Under the pieces are notes generated by a model. That model had not been told where the DNA came from and made no database searches. It saw only the letters and a list, made by a program, of their open reading frames with translations. A stretch of DNA of 64,000 bases, taken from positions 58,363 to 122,362 of the forward strand of contig NZ_JANUQM010000001.1 in assembly GCF_030386795.1 (NCBI RefSeq). The letters are read 5' to 3'. Numbering within the stretch: the first letter of the stretch is position 1; the number at the start of each line of letters is the position of its first letter. Below, one piece after another: positions 41,487 to 50,377 of the stretch. Source of the DNA: Streptomyces sp. S.PNR 29 (GTDB lineage: Bacteria > Actinomycetota > Actinomycetes > Streptomycetales > Streptomycetaceae). The translations under genes and the position numbers were made by a program.

Positions 41487-42610
41487 CGTGTACGACCGCT
41501 GGCACAAGTCCCACCCCAAGTCCACCGAGGCCGAGTGCGGTGAGCACAAGAGCCGTACGCGCCAGATGGTCCCCACCGCCGATCACGGTCTCGGCAAGCG
41601 TTGGCAGGTCCGCTACCGCGATCTGGACGGCCGCCAGCGCAAGGAGAACTTCGATACCAAGGCCGAGGCGGACAACCGGGCCGCTGAGGTCGACGTCGAG
41701 ATCCGGCGCGGCTCCTACGTCGTACCAGCCGAGACGAAGCAGACGCTCGGCGTTTACGCGCAGAAGTGGTTGGACGCGAACTCCGTCGGTCCGACGACAG
41801 CCCTCCGTTACGAGGCGACAGTCCGCAACCACATCGTCGAGCACCTCGGGCGACGCGAGCTGCGTTCCCTCAACCAGCCCTCGGTCATCCAAGGCTGGAT
41901 CCGCACGCTCCAGGACGCCCGCCTGGAGGTGTCGACGATCGAGGGCATCTTCGACATCCTCTCCAGCATCCTCGGCGCGGCCGTGGAGGATGGGCTCCTG
42001 CCGAAGAACCCCTGCAAGGCGAAGTCGGTCAAGCTGCCGACCGCGACCAAGAAGAAGATCATCCCTTGGCCGCTGGAGCGCGTCCGGGCAGTCCTCGCTG
42101 GCCTGCCCAAGCGCTTCCAGGCCGGAGACAAGCTCGCCTTCGGCTGCGGCCTGCGCCAGGGCGAGGTCTTCGGCTTCGCCGTCGAGGACATCGACTTCAA
42201 GGGCGGCTGGATCCACGTCAACCGCCAAGTGCGGCTCGTCGGCACGAAGCCCGTCTTCGCCGTGCCCAAGGGAACAAGATCCGGTCCGTGCCTCTACCGG
42301 CCCAGCTTGCCGCGGCCATCAAGGCCCACATGAAGGAGTTCCCGCCGGTCGAAGTCACCCTGCCCTGGGCCAAGCCGGACGGCGAGCCGAAGACCTTCCG
42401 TCTCCTCTTCGTCGACGAGAAGGGGCGGGCCTGCAACCGCAGCGTCTTCAACATGGGGGACTGGAAGCGCGCTCTGGCTGCCGCCGGCGTGATCCCTCCC
42501 GCGAGCGCGGCGCGAGGTACCTCCAGGCGGCCCGGGAGGAGGGGATGCACGCCCTCCGGCACGCCTACGCCTCCGTGCTCCTGCACGCGGGGAAGAGCAT
42601 CCATGTGCCC
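41479..42610 (+). pseudogene. int: Tyrosine integrase, broken (two frameshifts and loss of catalytic Tyr)
   Basis: It starts at TTG 41479 (CAGGGGG upstream) with an intact N-terminal arm (GKRWQVRYRDLDGRQRKENF) and core-binding domain. The catalytic domain begins normally (FGCGLRQGEVFGFAVEDI, first Arg). The frame is lost near 42,271 (PKGNKIRSVPLP continues in the next frame) and again near 42,500 (ARYLQAAREEGMHALRHAYA in the third frame, H-x-x-R region). After HAGKSIH the sequence jumps to MCPGRLTAP, so the segment with EYLGH and the YTH tyrosine is missing. The frameshifts could be sequencing errors; the deletion is not easily explained that way. Confidence 0.85.
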
Positions 42611-42612
42611 TC

Positions 42613-42775
42613 AATGTGCCCTGGCCGCCTGACGGCCCCCCTCCGGCACCAAAAAGGGCGAGGCCCGAAGACCCCGCCCAATCCCCAAGAAACCCCGGCT
42701 CAGGGCCACACCAGGCAATACGGCTGATGCCCCGCCTCATGCAGCCGATGCGAGAAGTCCTGCCACTCGTGGAGC
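42613..42775. repeat. Right 163-bp direct repeat / attachment site
   Basis: This is the counterpart of 21,527-21,689. It covers the end of the integrase frame, a terminator-like stem and the last 25 codons (with stop) of the chromosomal gene on the minus strand. Integration here rebuilds that gene end, so the host gene stays intact. Confidence 0.9.
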
Positions 42776-43131
42776 AACTGGTACACGTTGAACGCATCGC
42801 GCGGCCCGCCCCGGTCCGGCACCGTCGACCAGATGAAGGCCGCCGCGCCGACCGCCTCCTCGCCGATGCCGCGCAGGGGGTCGACGACGGTCATCGGGAG
42901 CTTGACCACGGCGTAGTCGGGGTGCAGGACGACCAGTTCCAGGGGCGGCACCTTGTGCAGGGGCACGCCCTCGATGCCGGTCAGTACCATGGCCGCCATC
43001 GTCTCCGGCTTGATCTTGGTGAACATGCCGTTCATACCGAGTTCGTCGCCGCCGAGTTCCTCGGGCCGCATCGAGATCGGGACTCGGGCCGCGGTCGCGC
43101 CGTCCGGCGCGCCGAAGTACTTGTACGTCAC
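42700..43131 (-). CDS. Conserved hypothetical protein; its 3' end is the integration site
   Basis: The product has 143 residues from the GTG at 43131. It reads VTYKYFGAPDGATAARVPIS, then LGMNGMFTKIKPETMAAMVL and VYQLLHEWQDFSHRLHEAG. I do not recognise a characterised family. It is the chromosomal target of the element: its last codons are inside the right repeat and are copied in the left repeat. It lies upstream of hemL on the opposite strand. The gene is full length, so insertion should not have disrupted it. Confidence 0.8.
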   Translation of the reverse strand: MTYKYFGAPDGATAARVPISMRPEELGGDELGMNGMFTKIKPETMAAMVLTGIEGVPLHKVPPLELVVLHPDYAVVKLPMTVVDPLRGIGEEAVGAAAFIWSTVPDRGGPRDAFNVYQLLHEWQDFSHRLHEAGHQPYCLVWP

Positions 43132-43731
43132 CCCCACCCGACCACCATTCCTGCTCCCCGCCCTGAGCCGGTCGACCCGTCGGTCGAGCCGCTCGGACTC
43201 ACTCGGTACACCGTGTGGCTGACGTGCTTCGGTCGTTTCCTCCGCGTCGCGCCGGTGCCTTCCCCGCCGGGCACGTCGAGGACCCAGGTCATCAGTCCCC
43301 TCGCCCAGTCCGCCACCGCGATGCATATCTCCACCCGACTGCTTTTCTAGGACGCGTGGCCCCCGCCGCGCAACCCGATCATCGTGTCAGTGACCTCCCC
43401 CACGGCCGCGCGCCGAAACGTGCGTCGAAACTTCTGTCCGCAGGATCTTCGCAGTCCCTGAACGGGCCCCTGGCACGCCACGGGCCGTTTGAGCTGTGTA
43501 GCAGCCCCCAGTTTCGCAGATCGACACCGGCCGGACGCCGTGATCGCCGGGAGCGGAAACTGTGCGTCGGGTCAGCAACGGAGGTACGGGGCCTCCCGGC
43601 CACCGCCCCCGGCCACCGCCCCCGACCACCACCCCCACCCACCCACCACCCCTGGCCTACCCTGAACACGTCACTGGCAGCCGGAGTCCGAGGATTCCGA
43701 GAAGTCCCAGAAGTCGGAGAAGTCGCTGGTC
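43132..43731. other. Intergenic region before hemL
   Basis: This 600-bp divergent region holds promoters for the integration-target gene and hemL. A C-rich, CCACC-repeating stretch lies at 43,600-43,660. No convincing gene, tRNA or riboswitch is seen. Confidence 0.5.
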
Positions 43732-45048
43732 ATGAGCGAACTGCCCTATCAGTACGAAGCGCCCGTCTCGCAGGCTCTTTTCGACCGTGCGGCGGCCGTC
43801 ACGCCCGGTGGCGTGAACTCCCCGGTGCGGGCGTTCCGTGCCGTGGGCGGTACGCCCCGGTTCATGGTGTCCGGCACCGGACCGTACCTGACCGACGCCG
43901 ACGGACGGGAGTACGTGGACCTGGTGTGCTCCTGGGGGCCCATGATCCTCGGGCACGGGCACCCCGAGGTGATCGCCGCCGTGCAGGAGGCCGTCGCGCG
44001 CGGTACGTCCTTCGGTACACCCGGTGAGGGCGAGGTCGCGCTCGCGGAGGAGATGGTCGCCCGGGTCGAGCCGCTGGAGCAGGTGCGGCTCGTGTCCAGC
44101 GGCACCGAGGCCACCATGTCGGCGATCCGGCTCGCCCGCGGGTTCACCCGGCGGACCAAGGTGATCAAGTTCGCCGGGTGTTACCACGGTCACGTCGACT
44201 CGCTCCTCGCCGCCGCCGGGTCCGGGGTCGCGACCTTCGCCCTCCCCGACACCCCCGGCGTCACCGGCGCCCAGGCCGGCGACACCATCGTCCTGCCGTA
44301 CAACGACCTCGACGCCGTGCACGCCGCCTTCGCCGCCCACCCCGGCGAGATCGCCTGCGTGATCACCGAGGCCTCGCCCGGCAACATGGGTGTGGTGCCG
44401 CCGCTGCCCGGCTTCAACCAGGGGCTCAAGGACGCCTGCGCCGCGAACGGCGCGCTGTACATCTCCGACGAGGTCATGACCGGCTTCCGTACCAGCCGCT
44501 CCGGCTGGTACGGCGTCGACGGCGTCCGGCCCGACCTCATGACCTTCGGCAAGGTCATGGGCGGCGGGTTCCCGGCCGCGGCCTTCGGCGGGCGTGCGGA
44601 CGTCATGGCGCACCTCGCCCCCGCCGGGCCCGTCTACCAGGCCGGCACCCTCTCCGGTAACCCCGTCGCCACCGCCGCCGGGCTCGCCCAGCTGCGTCTC
44701 CTCGACGACGCCGCCTACGACAAGGTCAACGCGGCCTCCGCCCGGATCCAGGCCCTGGTCTCCGAGGCCCTCACCAAGGAGGGCGTCGCCCACACGCTCC
44801 AGACGGCCTCCAACATGTTCTCCGTCTTCTTCACGGACCGGCCGGTCCGCAATTACGAGGACGCCAAGGCGCAGGAGTCCTTCCGCTTCACCGCCTTCTT
44901 CCACGCGATGCTGGCGAACGGCGTCTACCTGCCGCCCTCGTCCTTCGAGTCCTGGTTCGTGTCCACCACACACGACGAGCAGGCCATCCAGCGGATCGCC
45001 GACGCCCTTCCGGCGGCGGCCCGCGCGGCGGCGGAGGCGACGGCGTGA
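43732..45048 (+). CDS. hemL: Glutamate-1-semialdehyde 2,1-aminomutase
   Basis: The product has 438 residues. It opens with [20 protein letters not shown], typical of HemL. The PLP lysine is in [17 protein letters not shown], with [16 protein letters not shown] and [10 protein letters not shown] as cofactor contacts. It converts glutamate-1-semialdehyde to 5-aminolevulinate in the C5 route to haem. The stop overlaps the start of the phosphatase gene (GTGA). Cytochrome c maturation genes follow, which fits haem use. Confidence 0.97.
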   Translation: MSELPYQYEAPVSQALFDRAAAVTPGGVNSPVRAFRAVGGTPRFMVSGTGPYLTDADGREYVDLVCSWGPMILGHGHPEVIAAVQEAVARGTSFGTPGEGEVALAEEMVARVEPLEQVRLVSSGTEATMSAIRLARGFTRRTKVIKFAGCYHGHVDSLLAAAGSGVATFALPDTPGVTGAQAGDTIVLPYNDLDAVHAAFAAHPGEIACVITEASPGNMGVVPPLPGFNQGLKDACAANGALYISDEVMTGFRTSRSGWYGVDGVRPDLMTFGKVMGGGFPAAAFGGRADVMAHLAPAGPVYQAGTLSGNPVATAAGLAQLRLLDDAAYDKVNAASARIQALVSEALTKEGVAHTLQTASNMFSVFFTDRPVRNYEDAKAQESFRFTAFFHAMLANGVYLPPSSFESWFVSTTHDEQAIQRIADALPAAARAAAEATA

Positions 45049-45734
45049 GCGAGCGGAACAAGGGCGACATCACCGTCGTCCACCTGATGCGGCACGGCGA
45101 GGTCGCCAACCCGGACGGGATCCTGTACGGCCGTCTGCCCGGCTACCACCTGTCCGAGCTGGGCCGGCGCATGGCCGACCGGGTCGCCGAGCACCTCGCC
45201 CCGCGCGACATCACGTATGTCGCCTCCTCCCCGCTGGAGCGGGCACAGGAGACCGCGACGCCGATCGCCAAGGCGCACGGCCTGGACCTCGGCACCGACG
45301 AGCGGCTCATCGAGGCCGACAACGTCTTCCAGGGCAAGACCTTCGGCGTCGGCGACGGCGCGCTGCGCAAGCCCGGCAACTGGAAGCACCTGTTCAATCC
45401 GCTCCGGCCGTCGTGGGGCGAGCCGTACATCGACCAGGTCGTCCGCATGATGGGCGCGCTGCACACGGCCAAGGACCGGGCGCGGGGTCACGAGGCGGTG
45501 CTGGTCAGCCATCAGCTGCCGATCTGGATCGTGCGGTCCTACGTCGAGCGGCGGCGGCTGTGGCACGACCCGCGCAAGCGGCAGTGCACGCTCGCGTCCC
45601 TGACGACCTTCACCTTCCAGGGCGACCGGATCGTGTCCGTCGGCTACACCGAACCGGCCCGTGACCTGGTCCCCGCGCACCTTCTCGCGGGCGCCAAGCC
45701 GGTGAAGGGGAAGGGCAAGGCCTTCGGCGCCTGA
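45045..45734 (+). CDS. Histidine phosphatase (phosphoglycerate mutase-like)
   Basis: The product has 229 residues. The RHGE motif is in [20 protein letters not shown], and the second catalytic part is in [33 protein letters not shown] completes the pocket. It is a histidine phosphatase family member with unknown substrate, regularly found after hemL in Streptomyces. It is translationally coupled to hemL. Confidence 0.92.
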   Translation: MSERNKGDITVVHLMRHGEVANPDGILYGRLPGYHLSELGRRMADRVAEHLAPRDITYVASSPLERAQETATPIAKAHGLDLGTDERLIEADNVFQGKTFGVGDGALRKPGNWKHLFNPLRPSWGEPYIDQVVRMMGALHTAKDRARGHEAVLVSHQLPIWIVRSYVERRRLWHDPRKRQCTLASLTTFTFQGDRIVSVGYTEPARDLVPAHLLAGAKPVKGKGKAFGA

Positions 45735-45834
45735 TCTGTTGAGGGCGCCTGACTCGCCGAGGGCGCCTGAACCGCCCGCCGTCAAGACGTTTTCGTGACA
45801 TTCATTGCGAAATGTGTGCGATTGCGGTGAACCT

Positions 45835-45889
45835 CCCCGTTCGTCACGCCCTCTGACTGGGTGACCACCAGAGGACGTGACGAACGGGG
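45835..45889 (+). promoter_or_regulatory. Long hairpin covering the ribosome-binding site of the lipoprotein gene
   Basis: CCCCGTTCGTCACG (45,835-45,848) pairs perfectly with 45,876-45,889, and after one mismatch CCTCT pairs with AGAGG. The 3' arm includes the GGGGA that precedes the ATG at 45,895. There is no T-run after it. Confidence 0.65.
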
Positions 45890-45894
45890 ATGCG

Positions 45895-47172
45895 ATGCGC
45901 ACTCTCTCCCGCAGGGGAATGCTCGGGCTCGGCGTGGCCGGCGCGGCCGCCGTCGGACTTGCCGGCTGTGACTCCTTGCAGTCGTCGGACGGTTCCAGCC
46001 GCTCCGGCGGTTCCGGCAACGACCACCGGCCGAACGGCGGGACGAAGCCCGCCGCCCGCCCCCTCGGTGACGGCTCCACCTCCTTCACCGGCAAGCAGCC
46101 CCACCAGCCGGCCGAGCCCGTACCGCTGGAGCCCGGGCAGGAGCCGCCGCAGTTCGTCGTCTTCTCCTGGGACGGGGCGGGGGAGGTCGGCAACGGCCTC
46201 TTCCCGCGTTTCCTCGACCTCGCCAAGGAGCACAAGGCGCACATGACCTTCTTCCTCTCGGGGCTGTACCTGCTGCCCGAGTCGAAGAAGCGTCTCTACG
46301 ACCCGCCGAACAACCCGCGCGGCGCCTCCGACATCGGCTACCTCACCGACGACCACGTCAAGGCGACGCTCGCGGGCGTCCGCCGCGCCTGGCTGGAGGG
46401 GCACGAGATCGGCACGCACTTCAACGGCCACTTCTGCGGCGACGGCTACGGCTCGGTCGCCCACTGGACGCCGAAGCAGTGGCGCAGCGAGATCGAGCAG
46501 GCGAAGTCCTTCGTGAAGGAGTGGCGGACCAACACCGGGTGGACCGATCTGCCGTCGCTGCCGTTCGACTACGACAAGGAACTCGTCGGCGGCCGCACGC
46601 CCTGTCTGCTCGGCCAGGACAACCTGCTGCCCACCGCCCGCGACCTCGGCTGGCGCTACGACGCCTCCTCGCCGGGTGGCCGGCAGGTCTGGCCGCAGAA
46701 GCGGCTGGGGATCTGGGATCTGCCGTTGCAGCAGATACCTTTCCCCGGACGTTCGTTCGAAGTGCTCTCGATGGACTACAACATGCTCGCCAACCAGTCG
46801 GTCAACTCGACCAAGGCGCCCGCCTACAACTACCCGGGCTGGCGGGAGCAGTCCGCCCAGGCTTATATATCCGGCTTCAAGCGGGCATACGAGACAAACC
46901 GGGCACCTCTCTTCATCGGCAACCACTTCGAGCAGTGGAACGGCGGCATCTACATGGACGCCGTCGAGGAGGCCGTCAAGCACATCGCCCGCGAACGGGA
47001 CAAGGGCGCGGACGTACGGCTCGTCTCCTTCCGCCAGTTCGTCGACTGGCTGGACGTGCAGCGCCCCGAGGTGCTGGCCGGGCTCCGGACCCTTGACGTC
47101 GGGCAGCGGCCCGCCGGCGGCTGGAGGAAGTTCCTCAAGGACGCCGGGAAATCCTCCGGGCGGGCCGCCTGA
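45895..47172 (+). CDS. Polysaccharide-deacetylase-like lipoprotein
   Basis: The product has 425 residues from the ATG at 45895. A twin-arginine-like start (LSRRGMLGLGVAGAA) leads to lipobox GLAGC (Cys 25). The body has a CE4/NodB-like layout: VFSWDGAGEVGNGLFPRFLD (Asp), MTFFLSGLYL and GHEIGTHFNGHFCG (H-x3-H). A cell-surface deacetylase acting on peptidoglycan or another glycan is a reasonable guess. It lies between the haem gene pair and cytochrome c maturation genes, and its translation may be limited by an upstream hairpin. Confidence 0.8.
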   Translation: MRTLSRRGMLGLGVAGAAAVGLAGCDSLQSSDGSSRSGGSGNDHRPNGGTKPAARPLGDGSTSFTGKQPHQPAEPVPLEPGQEPPQFVVFSWDGAGEVGNGLFPRFLDLAKEHKAHMTFFLSGLYLLPESKKRLYDPPNNPRGASDIGYLTDDHVKATLAGVRRAWLEGHEIGTHFNGHFCGDGYGSVAHWTPKQWRSEIEQAKSFVKEWRTNTGWTDLPSLPFDYDKELVGGRTPCLLGQDNLLPTARDLGWRYDASSPGGRQVWPQKRLGIWDLPLQQIPFPGRSFEVLSMDYNMLANQSVNSTKAPAYNYPGWREQSAQAYISGFKRAYETNRAPLFIGNHFEQWNGGIYMDAVEEAVKHIARERDKGADVRLVSFRQFVDWLDVQRPEVLAGLRTLDVGQRPAGGWRKFLKDAGKSSGRAA

Positions 47173-47238
47173 AATGCGGGTTTCCGCCCGGGAGGGGGGC
47201 GGGCAAGATCCCCGGAACGGGCATGCGAAACTTTTCAC

Positions 47239-47868
47239 ATGAGTGCCGCCAGCCGCGCCCCCCAGCGCTCGACCACAAGGACCCGCTCACGCCGCGCCGC
47301 CCTGCTCACCGCGGGTGCCGCGGCCGCCGCGCTGACCCTGTCCGCGTGCGGTTCGGGCGGTACCTCCGGCGGGGGCGGGGACACCAACTTCATCATGGGC
47401 CAGGACGGCATCGCGACCGTGAAGAAGGGGGAGCGGGCCGAGGCCCCCGACCTGTCCGGCAAGACCATCGCCGGCAAGCAGCTCGACGTCGCCTCCTACA
47501 AGGGCAAGGTCGTCGTCCTGAACGTATGGGGCTCCTGGTGCGCCCCGTGCCGCGCCGAGGCGCCCAACTTCGAGAAGGTCTACCAGGACCTCAAGGGCAA
47601 GGGCGTGCAGTTCGTCGGCATCAACACCCGCGACACCAGCGTGAACAACGCCCTCGCCTTCGAGAAGCAGCAGGGCGTCACCTACCCCAGCCTGTACGAC
47701 CCGACCGGCAAGCTGATGCTCCGCTTCAAGAAGGGCACGCTGAACCCGCAGGCGATCCCCTCCACCCTCGTCCTCGACCGGGACGGCAAGATCGCCGCCC
47801 GCTCGCTGGCCGCGCTCAGCGAGGACAAGCTGCGCTCGATGATCACCCCGGTCCTCGCGGAGAAGTGA
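47239..47868 (+). CDS. resA: ResA/TlpA-like thiol-disulfide lipoprotein
   Basis: The product has 209 residues. An Arg-rich start, hydrophobic helix and lipobox LSAC (Cys 37) anchor it outside the membrane. The thioredoxin domain has NVWGSWCAPCRAEAPNFEKV, with C101 and C104 as the redox pair, and IPSTLVLDRDG with the cis-Pro. It reduces the CXXCH cysteines of apocytochrome c before haem attachment. It is first in a tight operon with ccdA (1 bp gap), resB and ccsB. Confidence 0.95.
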   Translation: MSAASRAPQRSTTRTRSRRAALLTAGAAAAALTLSACGSGGTSGGGGDTNFIMGQDGIATVKKGERAEAPDLSGKTIAGKQLDVASYKGKVVVLNVWGSWCAPCRAEAPNFEKVYQDLKGKGVQFVGINTRDTSVNNALAFEKQQGVTYPSLYDPTGKLMLRFKKGTLNPQAIPSTLVLDRDGKIAARSLAALSEDKLRSMITPVLAEK

Positions 47869-47869
47869 C

Positions 47870-48643
47870 GTGAGCGCAGTCACCACGCTCGCCGCGGCCA
47901 CCGACCCCAACCAGACGGTCATGAACGGCGCCCTGCTGGTCGCCCTGCCCATCGCGCTGCTCGGTGGCCTCGTCTCCTTCTTCTCCCCGTGCGTCCTGCC
48001 GCTCGTCCCGGGCTATCTGTCGTACGTGACCGGCGTCACCGGCACCGACCTGGCCGAGGCCCGGCGCGGACGGATGGTCGCGGGCGCCTCCCTCTTCGTA
48101 CTCGGCTTCACCGCCGTGTTCGTCTCCGGCGGTGCCCTGTTCGGCTACGCCGGCGACAACCTGCAACAGCACAAGGACGTCCTGTCCAAGGTGCTGGGCG
48201 TCCTCATGATCGCCATGGGTGTCTTCTTCATGGGCCTGATGCCCTGGATGAGCCAGCGGGAGTTCCGCTTCCACAAGCGGCCCGTGACCGGACTGATCGG
48301 CGCGCCCTTCCTCGGCGCGCTGTTCGGCATCGGCTGGACGCCCTGCATCGGCCCGACCCTGACCTCCGTGATCGCCCTCTCCTACAACGAGGCGAGCGCG
48401 GGCCGCGGTGCCATACTGACCGTCGCCTACTGCCTCGGCCTCGGCGTGCCCTTCGTGCTCGCCGCGGTCGCCTTCCGCAAGGCGCTCGGCGCCTTCGGCT
48501 GGGTCAAGCGCCACTATGTCTGGGTCATGCGGATCGGCGGCACGATGATGATCGTGACCGGTCTGCTGCTGCTCACCGGCGTCTGGGACAGCCTCGTGCA
48601 GGACGTGCAGTCCTGGTCCACCGGCTTCACTGTGGGGATCTGA
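47870..48643 (+). CDS. ccdA: CcdA cytochrome c biogenesis protein
   Basis: The product has 257 residues and six membrane segments. The two redox cysteines are in SFFSPCVLPLVPGYLS (C41) and GWTPCIGPTLTS (C159), each next to Pro, as in CcdA/DsbD. It carries electrons from cytoplasmic thioredoxin across the membrane to ResA. It lies between resA and resB. Confidence 0.96.
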   Translation: MSAVTTLAAATDPNQTVMNGALLVALPIALLGGLVSFFSPCVLPLVPGYLSYVTGVTGTDLAEARRGRMVAGASLFVLGFTAVFVSGGALFGYAGDNLQQHKDVLSKVLGVLMIAMGVFFMGLMPWMSQREFRFHKRPVTGLIGAPFLGALFGIGWTPCIGPTLTSVIALSYNEASAGRGAILTVAYCLGLGVPFVLAAVAFRKALGAFGWVKRHYVWVMRIGGTMMIVTGLLLLTGVWDSLVQDVQSWSTGFTVGI

Positions 48644-48646
48644 TCC

Positions 48647-50377
48647 ATGAGCAAGACCACTACGACCGGCGCGAGCCCGGACGCCGCCCCGGACGACCAG
48701 GACATCGGCGCGGCCGGCTCCCAGCTGTCCACCGCCCCCGCGGAGGAAGCGCCCAACCTGCCCTCCCTGGGCGTGATCGGCTGGGCCCGCTGGTTCTGGC
48801 GGCAGCTGACCTCCATGCGGGTCGCCCTGCTGCTCCTGCTGCTGCTGGCCCTCGGCGCGATCCCCGGCTCGCTGATCCCGCAGACCGGCGTCGACGCCAC
48901 GAAGGTCGCCGACTTCGAGAAGAGCCACCCCACCCTCGCGCCGATCTACGACAAGCTCGGCCTCTTCCACGTCTACAGCTCGGTGTGGTTCTCCGCGATC
49001 TACATCCTGCTGTTCGTCTCCCTCATCGGCTGCATCGTGCCCCGCACCTGGCAGTTCGTGGGCCAGCTGCGCAGCCGCCCGCCGCGCGCCCCCAAGCGGC
49101 TGACCCGGCTGCCCGCGTACACCACCTGGCGCACCGGGGCCGAGCCGGAGCAGGTCCACGAGGCAGCCCTCGCCCTCCTGAAGAAGCGCCGCTTCCGCGC
49201 CCACCTCTCCGGTGACGCGGTCGCCGCCGAGAAGGGCTATCTGCGCGAGGTCGGCAACCTCGCCTTCCACATCGCGCTGATCGTGATGCTGGTCGCCTTC
49301 GCCTGGGGCCAGCTGTTCAAGTCCGAGGGCAACAAGCTGGTCGTCGAGGGCGACGGCTTCTCCAACACCCTCAGCCAGTACGACGACTTCAAATCCGGCA
49401 ACCTCTTCCACGCCGACGACCTGGTGCCGTTCAGCTTCACCCTGAACAAGTTCACCGGCACCTACGAGACCTCCGGCCCGAACAAGGGCACCCCGCGCCT
49501 CTACCAGGCCTCCGTCACCTACAGCGAGGGCGCCTACGGCAAGGACAGGAAGACCCTCGTCAAGGTCAACCACCCGCTGGAGATCGGCGACGCGAAGGTC
49601 TACCTCACCGCCCACGGCTACGCCCCCATGGTCACCGTCCGCGACGGCAAGGGCAACGTCGTGTACCGCGACGCCGCACCGATGCTGCCGCTCGACTCCA
49701 ACGTCACCTCCACCGGCGTGGTCAAGGTCTTCGACGGCTACAAGAACGCCAAGGGCGTCAGTGAACAGCTGGGCATCCAGACCTTCCTGCTGCCGACGTA
49801 CGTCAAGGGCAACGAGGTCGCCTCGCAGTTCCCGGCGCTGCTGAACCCGGTGCTGAACCTGACGCCGTACCACGGCGACCTCGGCGTGAACTCCGGCATC
49901 CCGCAGAGCGTGTACCAGCTCGACAAGCGGCACATGAAGGGCTTCAAGGACTCCAAGGGCGCCCAGCTGAGGGCGAACCTGAGGCCCGGCGAGACCATGA
50001 AGCTCCCCAACGGCGCCGGCTCGGTCACCTACGACGGCACCAAGGAGTGGGCGAACTTCCAGGTCGTCCAGGAGCCCGGCGGCGGATGGGCCCTCGCCGG
50101 TGCCCTCACCGCCATCTTCGGCCTCGCCGCCTCCCTGTTCATCCAGCGCCGCCGCGTGTGGGTGCGCGCGGTGAAGGGCGCCGACGGAGTCACCGTCGTC
50201 GAGATGGCCGGCCTCGGCCGCAGCGAGTCCGCCAAGGTACCCGAGGAACTCGGCGACCTCGCCGGGGTCCTGTACGAACAGGCGCCGGGTGCGCCCGACA
50301 CCGCCGCCGACCCCGCAGACCCCTCACATTCCGCCGACCCCCACGTCGTACCTGCCGAAGGGGCTGAGAAGAAGTGA
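48647..50377 (+). CDS. resB: ResB / Ccs1 cytochrome c biogenesis protein
   Basis: The product has 576 residues. After a polar N-terminus it has WRQLTSMRVALLLLLLLALG, the ResB signature for the first helix. A second and third helix follow (SVWFSAIYILLFVSLIGCI, GNLAFHIALIVMLVAFAWG), then a large external domain and a last helix near residue 480. It is one half of the System II haem-attachment complex. Its 3' end overlaps ccsB by 4 bp. Confidence 0.95.
   Translation: MSKTTTTGASPDAAPDDQDIGAAGSQLSTAPAEEAPNLPSLGVIGWARWFWRQLTSMRVALLLLLLLALGAIPGSLIPQTGVDATKVADFEKSHPTLAPIYDKLGLFHVYSSVWFSAIYILLFVSLIGCIVPRTWQFVGQLRSRPPRAPKRLTRLPAYTTWRTGAEPEQVHEAALALLKKRRFRAHLSGDAVAAEKGYLREVGNLAFHIALIVMLVAFAWGQLFKSEGNKLVVEGDGFSNTLSQYDDFKSGNLFHADDLVPFSFTLNKFTGTYETSGPNKGTPRLYQASVTYSEGAYGKDRKTLVKVNHPLEIGDAKVYLTAHGYAPMVTVRDGKGNVVYRDAAPMLPLDSNVTSTGVVKVFDGYKNAKGVSEQLGIQTFLLPTYVKGNEVASQFPALLNPVLNLTPYHGDLGVNSGIPQSVYQLDKRHMKGFKDSKGAQLRANLRPGETMKLPNGAGSVTYDGTKEWANFQVVQEPGGGWALAGALTAIFGLAASLFIQRRRVWVRAVKGADGVTVVEMAGLGRSESAKVPEELGDLAGVLYEQAPGAPDTAADPADPSHSADPHVVPAEGAEKK

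Larger units (their letters stand above)
21586..42775. mobile_element. Integrated mobilizable element, about 21.1 kb
   Basis: It is bounded by direct repeats 21,086 bp apart that duplicate the 3' end of a protein-coding gene. From right to left it carries a broken tyrosine integrase, an XRE regulator, an excisionase, a DUF3631 ATPase, an iteron-like region, a DUF2637 membrane protein, MobC and a relaxase. These are followed by cargo: a NUDIX/MurA-like/flavoprotein block, arsenic resistance and a TcmP pair. No FtsK/TraB-type DNA translocase is seen, so it looks mobilizable rather than self-transmissible. The integrase damage suggests it is now fixed in place. Confidence 0.85.

Noticed and set aside
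43600..43660. C-rich CCACC-repeating stretch as a functional repeat
   Set aside because: Units are irregular and short; it looks like simple-sequence bias upstream of hemL.
47843..49933. 696-codon minus-strand frame opposite ccdA and resB
   Set aside because: Antisense shadow; ccdA and resB on the plus strand have all expected motifs and operon spacing.
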